Shown here: positions 60,958-64,000 of the stretch, one piece after another
Numbering within the stretch: position 1 is the first letter of the stretch
Layout: the number at the start of each line of letters is the position of its first letter
Assembly (NCBI GenBank): GCA_900239685.1
Contig: OENT01000192.1
Location: forward strand, 102,231 to 166,230
Source: Rotaria macrura
Taxonomy: Eukaryota > Rotifera > Eurotatoria > Philodinida > Philodinidae
Direction of reading: 5' to 3'
DNA: 64,000 nt
Translations under genes and position numbers: made by a program
Notes under the pieces: generated by a model
What the model saw: the letters and a program-made list of their open reading frames with translations, nothing else
The model's database searches: none
Told to the model about the DNA's origin: nothing

Positions 60958-61831
60958 TTAATAATGCTGGAGCGGCATAAGGTGATTGAGATTTTCGTAC
61001 TAGACCAGAATCAAGTAACTTATTGATTATCAAACGCATATCTGAATTTAAAGTTGGATTTCCTGGATATGGTTTGGATACGGATGGAGTATGAGGATAT
61101 GTTTCAATAAAATGAGATATTTTGGTCTGAGCAACTGTATATTTACTTGTATCAAAAATGGATTGAAATTTAAATAACATTGATTGAATTCGATCATTTT
61201 GTATTTGATCAGTTATATGATGTAATAAATTTGAAATGGTTTGTTGAGGAGTAAGGTGTGGAGGTGATGCAGTGATTGTATTTAACTGCTTATCCGATGT
61301 TGTGTTCAGAGAATGTAATAATTTTAAATGAGTATCATCAGATGTTTCTGTTGTATCAATAGGAATCGTAATTTTTTGATTATGTAAATTAAACAAAATG
61401 AGTTTTTGCTTTGGTTTAATTTCTATATCGTATTTCAAAAGATAATCCATGCCTAATATAAGGTTTGTACATAAGTGTGTTGTTACGTAGGCAGGAATAT
61501 TTGTGGAAATATCACCTATCAAAATATCTACATGAACAATACCTGAAACAGTAAATGAAGTTAAACCATCAGCCATGAAAAACATTTGACGTTGTAGATT
61601 TGAAAACTTTAATTGATCGTTAAATTTTAAACATTTTTCATGAATAAACGAATATTGAGCTCCTGTGTCGATCATGACATTCAATGGTTTATTGTTAACG
61701 CATGTGTTAAAATAGATAAGAAATGGTTTAGATGGATGTTGAGAAGAATAAGCGAAGTCAATACCATCAATCATTGACCTCGCTTTTGAAAACGGTGGCA
61801 ATCCGAAGCTAAATGACCTAAAGATCCACAT
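60929..61831 (-). CDS. pro: gypsy protease and N-terminal part of RT
   Basis: An open frame of ~300 codons overlaps the end of gag by 61 nt in the -1 frame, as expected if made by ribosomal frameshifting. The retropepsin active site is VMIDTGAQYSFIH (D-T-G) at about residues 52-64, and the NLILGMDYL strand follows as in retroviral-type proteases. The C-terminal part (DMRLIINKLLDSGLVRKSQS and PYAAPALL) is the start of RT. The frame is lost in a run of eight A (60951-60958) and ends at 60929 before the RT palm. The stretch after that run continues in another frame. The ATG at the start is not meaningful; translation would enter from gag. Confidence 0.88.
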   Translation of the reverse strand: MWIFRSFSFGLPPFSKARSMIDGIDFAYSSQHPSKPFLIYFNTCVNNKPLNVMIDTGAQYSFIHEKCLKFNDQLKFSNLQRQMFFMADGLTSFTVSGIVHVDILIGDISTNIPAYVTTHLCTNLILGMDYLLKYDIEIKPKQKLILFNLHNQKITIPIDTTETSDDTHLKLLHSLNTTSDKQLNTITASPPHLTPQQTISNLLHHITDQIQNDRIQSMLFKFQSIFDTSKYTVAQTKISHFIETYPHTPSVSKPYPGNPTLNSDMRLIINKLLDSGLVRKSQSPYAAPALLTKKRIKHGD

Positions 61832-63177
61832 TTAAAACATCCTTGAAATGATTGTTGTCGTTTAATATTGCTCCGATATGGATCATCCTGTAGTAATGGT
61901 GGTATATAATTGCTGGACGATTTGGTATCATGTGTTTGACGAGGTGGGGAATGAAACTGATTGTGTTCAGACATGTGACAAGGAGATGATTGAGAAATTC
62001 TATTCAAATAACGTGGTTCAGTAATATCATCAGACGAATGCTGATTTCTATTATAAGAAGAATCATTATTGTAATTTCTAGAAGAATTTTTAAATTCGTT
62101 TGATATTGTTGGATTAGGTGTTGATGAATTTAAAAAAGAAGTATTTGTTGATAAATCATCATTTGTTATGGAATTCGATGTGAAAGTAACGCTTAATGCA
62201 GTAAGTTCTTCAGCAATTTTCACTTGTTTTAAGAAATCGGGTGTTGTAGTTGGATAATTTCGTCGTGTTTCGGTAGATAAAGATGGACGAAGACCATTCA
62301 TCAGGTAATGAACTTTTGTGGATTCATTCATTTGAGGGTCAGCTTGTTTCATTAACTTAATCATTTCAGCATAGTATTGAGTAGCAGATTGGTGGACAGT
62401 TTGTTGATATTGTTTTAATTTTTTAAATGCTAAATCACGCTGAAGATTTGACGTAAATGATTTGGTTATTTCACTGATAAACAAAGGCCAAGATGTTAAT
62501 TGTACTTGATGTTGTATAAACCATTGATGTGCTTCACCTTTAAGACAAATGTGGATCAAATTTATTTTATCTGGATCAGTTAAATTCATAATCTTAAATT
62601 GTTGCTCAATTTCATCAAGCCAAGTAAAGACATTGTCTTTTCCTCCGTAGAACTTAACTGGATCTTTGACAAATCGATCAATAAGTGCTTTAGATATAGC
62701 TGTTGATAAAACAGATGTCGACGAAAGAGTAGGTTTAGAGTCAGTAGAAGTTATGCTACGACAATCTATTGATGTGGTTTTAGCATTTAAACTATCATTA
62801 GGATGCTGAACTAAATGTTCATTGATAACGACAGGTGAATGTAAAGAGAAAGAGTTATTGATTTGCTCGACTGAATTATAACCATCAGTTGAATGTTCCT
62901 TGCGAAGATATTCGAGTGCAAATAATTGACAAAAGTCAGTATAGCATTGAATTTTATCTTTATTTAAACTATACCAAATCATTGTGTCACCTATAAAAAA
63001 ATATGGTAAAATTTCAATTCGATCTTGAAAGGATAATTGTAATTCGGAGAATTTCGCATCGATTTTTAAGAACCATTGACGAGCATTGACATCACTAGAA
63101 AACGTAGGTATATGTGGACGAAGTAAATCGAGCAGTAATTCTTTTTTATCAAGAGTTTTTGAATGATGCGTTTCCAT
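61771..63177 (-). CDS. gag: gypsy Gag, main open part, with two gag domains and zinc knuckle
   Basis: This 468-residue open frame forms the capsid and nucleocapsid of the retrotransposon particle. Residues ~15-95 (PHIPTFSSDVNARQWFLKI through WYSLNKDKI and CQLFALEYL) and ~170-265 (VKFYGGKDNVFTWLDEIEQQ through GEAHQWFIQH and WPLFISEITKSF) both have the Retrotrans_gag rhythm, so the domain is duplicated. A Ser/Asn/Thr-rich linker leads to one CCHC zinc knuckle, CFKCGSLGHLASDC, near the C-terminus, for RNA binding. The frame is open upstream of this ATG as far as a TAA at 63289. The region further upstream is in the same frame, so the true Gag probably began there. Confidence 0.88.
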   Translation of the reverse strand: METHHSKTLDKKELLLDLLRPHIPTFSSDVNARQWFLKIDAKFSELQLSFQDRIEILPYFFIGDTMIWYSLNKDKIQCYTDFCQLFALEYLRKEHSTDGYNSVEQINNSFSLHSPVVINEHLVQHPNDSLNAKTTSIDCRSITSTDSKPTLSSTSVLSTAISKALIDRFVKDPVKFYGGKDNVFTWLDEIEQQFKIMNLTDPDKINLIHICLKGEAHQWFIQHQVQLTSWPLFISEITKSFTSNLQRDLAFKKLKQYQQTVHQSATQYYAEMIKLMKQADPQMNESTKVHYLMNGLRPSLSTETRRNYPTTTPDFLKQVKIAEELTALSVTFTSNSITNDDLSTNTSFLNSSTPNPTISNEFKNSSRNYNNDSSYNRNQHSSDDITEPRYLNRISQSSPCHMSEHNQFHSPPRQTHDTKSSSNYIPPLLQDDPYRSNIKRQQSFQGCFKCGSLGHLASDCHRFQKRGQ

Positions 63178-63288
63178 TTCATGTGTTTTATTATCGATTA
63201 TGAAATTCGATGGTAATGATAATGTTGATTGTAAATAATTTGGTAATTCATTTTTGAAGCTAATCCAATTAAAATTATTACGTTTTTT

Positions 63289-63687
63289 TTAAACTAGTGA
63301 ACCATGGGTGTATAATGAATCGTCTAATTTTTGTTCAATTTTATCTAGTCTAATATTATCAGAATATTTTAATTTGTTGAATATGTCATTAGCTTGGATA
63401 AGAAATTGAGTTACATTCGATTCCGGTAGTGATCTAAATGTAGGGATTTTCGATAAATACTTATTTTCTATTTCCAACTGTTTCATTTGTATTTGTTCCA
63501 ATTCCACAATATCTTCAGTTTCTGACATGATAGGAAATAATTTTGAAACTTGATGAGACTTATTGGAAGTGTACAAGCAATACGAAGTTGGTGATGATAT
63601 TTGTTTTCTTGGTTTTCTTTTACAAGATGAAAAGTGAAGGGCAGCTATAGATCTATCAGTTGTATTAGATTTAGTTCTTGTTTTCAT
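63289..63687 (-). pseudogene. gag: Gag N-terminal part, separated by an in-frame stop
   Basis: This open frame is in the same reading frame as the main gag frame and is separated from it by a single TAA followed by eight A. Its second half (MSETEDIVELEQ, then SKIPTFRSLPESNVTQFLI and NIRLDKIEQKL) resembles the start of the next gag domain (HIPTFSSDVNARQWFL). It would make a third tandem gag-like domain interrupted by the stop. It starts ~65 nt from the LTR, the usual place for gag. Either the stop is a disabling mutation or the first part is expressed separately. Confidence 0.65.
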
Positions 63688-63730
63688 CAAATTGTAAATA
63701 AATGATATATGATAGATGTGTTGTTAAAAG

Positions 63731-63751
63731 ACTCCTGCCAAGGTCGCCAAT
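63731..63751 (-). other. Probable primer-binding site of the gypsy element
   Basis: On the minus strand, two or three bases after the end of the 5' LTR, the sequence is TGGCGACCTTGGCAGGAG. It begins with TGG, complementary to the CCA end of a tRNA, as expected of a tRNA primer site. I did not identify the tRNA. Confidence 0.7.
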
Positions 63752-63912
63752 TGTTAAGATATGATTTCCTAACTATTATTTTCTTGATCTTCCTCGTTGG
63801 AAGAAGAAGATTTATCAATCTTTTTTCACATTCAAATTAAAAAACTCTGAACAAAGAGGCGCCATTCACGCCAGGAAGAAAACAAAGAAAAAAGAAAAGA
63901 AAAGGAAAAGAA
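63752..63912 (-). repeat. 5' LTR of the gypsy element, truncated
   Basis: It matches 57543-57702 with one substitution (C for T at about 63799) and one extra A. Similarity stops abruptly at 63912 where CCCAGGTC begins. Confidence 0.9.
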
Positions 63913-64000
63913 CCCAGGTCGTTCGTTCCGGAGCCCGGATCCGGCCGGAACCCGCAGGAAACGGGATATTTTCCGGCTTCTTCCTGCCGGTTCCGGTGTA
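63913..64000. mobile_element. Start of a second CCCAGGTC-ended insertion, runs off the window
   Basis: The sequence switches from the A/G-rich LTR to CCCAGGTCGTTCG and then to a GC-rich mosaic of CCGG-containing motifs (TTCCGG, CCGGAA, GCCGG). The first eight bases equal the end of the 299-bp element at 58277. Its internal style (reiterated short self-complementary motifs) is also the same, although the motif differs. Only one end is present. Confidence 0.6.

Larger units (their letters stand above)
57543..63912 (-). mobile_element. Ty3/gypsy LTR retrotransposon, decayed, with nested insertion
   Basis: Read on the minus strand the order is 5' LTR (right, cut off at 63912), primer-binding site, gag, protease, RT, RNase H, integrase, 3' LTR (left). 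The two LTR segments start with TGTTAAGATATG on the plus strand at 57543 and 63752. They match over ~160 bp with only one substitution and one A-run indel, so the insertion is recent. The protease-RT-RNase H-integrase order defines Ty3/gypsy. Disruptions are a TAA in gag (63289), a frame break in RT (near 60951-60958) and a 299-bp insertion in the integrase tail. No envelope-like third frame is visible. Confidence 0.95.

Noticed and set aside
1..64000. CRISPR arrays, bacterial operons, riboswitches
   Set aside because: No regularly spaced direct repeats or bacterial gene structure is present, and the genes are spliced and metazoan.

Overview
The window looks like nuclear DNA of a small invertebrate animal, most likely a bdelloid rotifer. 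It is AT-rich. Genes are split by spliceosomal introns, many of 50-80 nt with GT...AG ends, beside a few introns above 800 nt. The genes are clearly metazoan: SOCS6/7-type adaptor, tetraspanin, rhodopsin-like GPCR, claudin-like protein, apolipoprotein-D-type lipocalin and two trypsin-like proteases. Transposon remnants of several classes lie between them. The rotifer assignment is an inference, not a proof. There is no bacterial operon structure, CRISPR array or rRNA, and I found no convincing tRNA.

Layout. 1-9.4 kb is gene-poor: a 600-bp fold-back repeat, one single-exon gene of unknown function (4436-5188) and a non-autonomous mobile-element-like block (5738-6362). 9.4-22 kb is gene-rich: SOCS6/7-like (+), ITPA (+), two tandem membrane-tethered trypsin-like proteases (+), and a 12-exon minus-strand gene built from ~32-residue repeats that faintly resemble Tau/MAP2 tubulin-binding repeats. 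22-27.9 kb has no recognised gene, but holds a 381-bp hAT-type MITE with 8-bp target duplications. 27.9-29.8 kb has a secreted cysteine-rich triple-repeat protein (-) and a lipocalin (+). 31.3-32.6 kb has a hAT transposase fragment and a TIR element. 33.3-37 kb carries GPATCH4-like and coproporphyrinogen oxidase genes, same strand and only 58 nt apart. A poly(A) signal and a 3' splice site next to the second ATG suggest a trans-spliced dicistronic unit. 39.8-44 kb has a tetraspanin (-) and a peptide-type GPCR (-). 47.9-49.6 kb holds TMA16 (+). 52.7-53.1 kb has a claudin/PMP22-like four-helix protein (+).

57.5-63.9 kb is a Ty3/gypsy LTR retrotransposon on the minus strand (gag, protease, RT, RNase H, integrase). 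Its LTR segments are nearly identical. The copy is broken by a stop in gag, a one-base frame break in RT, and a 299-bp fold-back element inserted in the integrase C-terminus. A second insertion with the same CCCAGGTC end cuts the right LTR and runs off the window.

The host genes are mostly unrelated housekeeping and surface-protein genes. The only functional linkages I can argue are the tandem protease pair and the GPATCH4-CPOX pair. Exon structures were deduced by eye from reading frame, splice consensus and family similarity. All multi-exon models listed as complete sum to whole codons.
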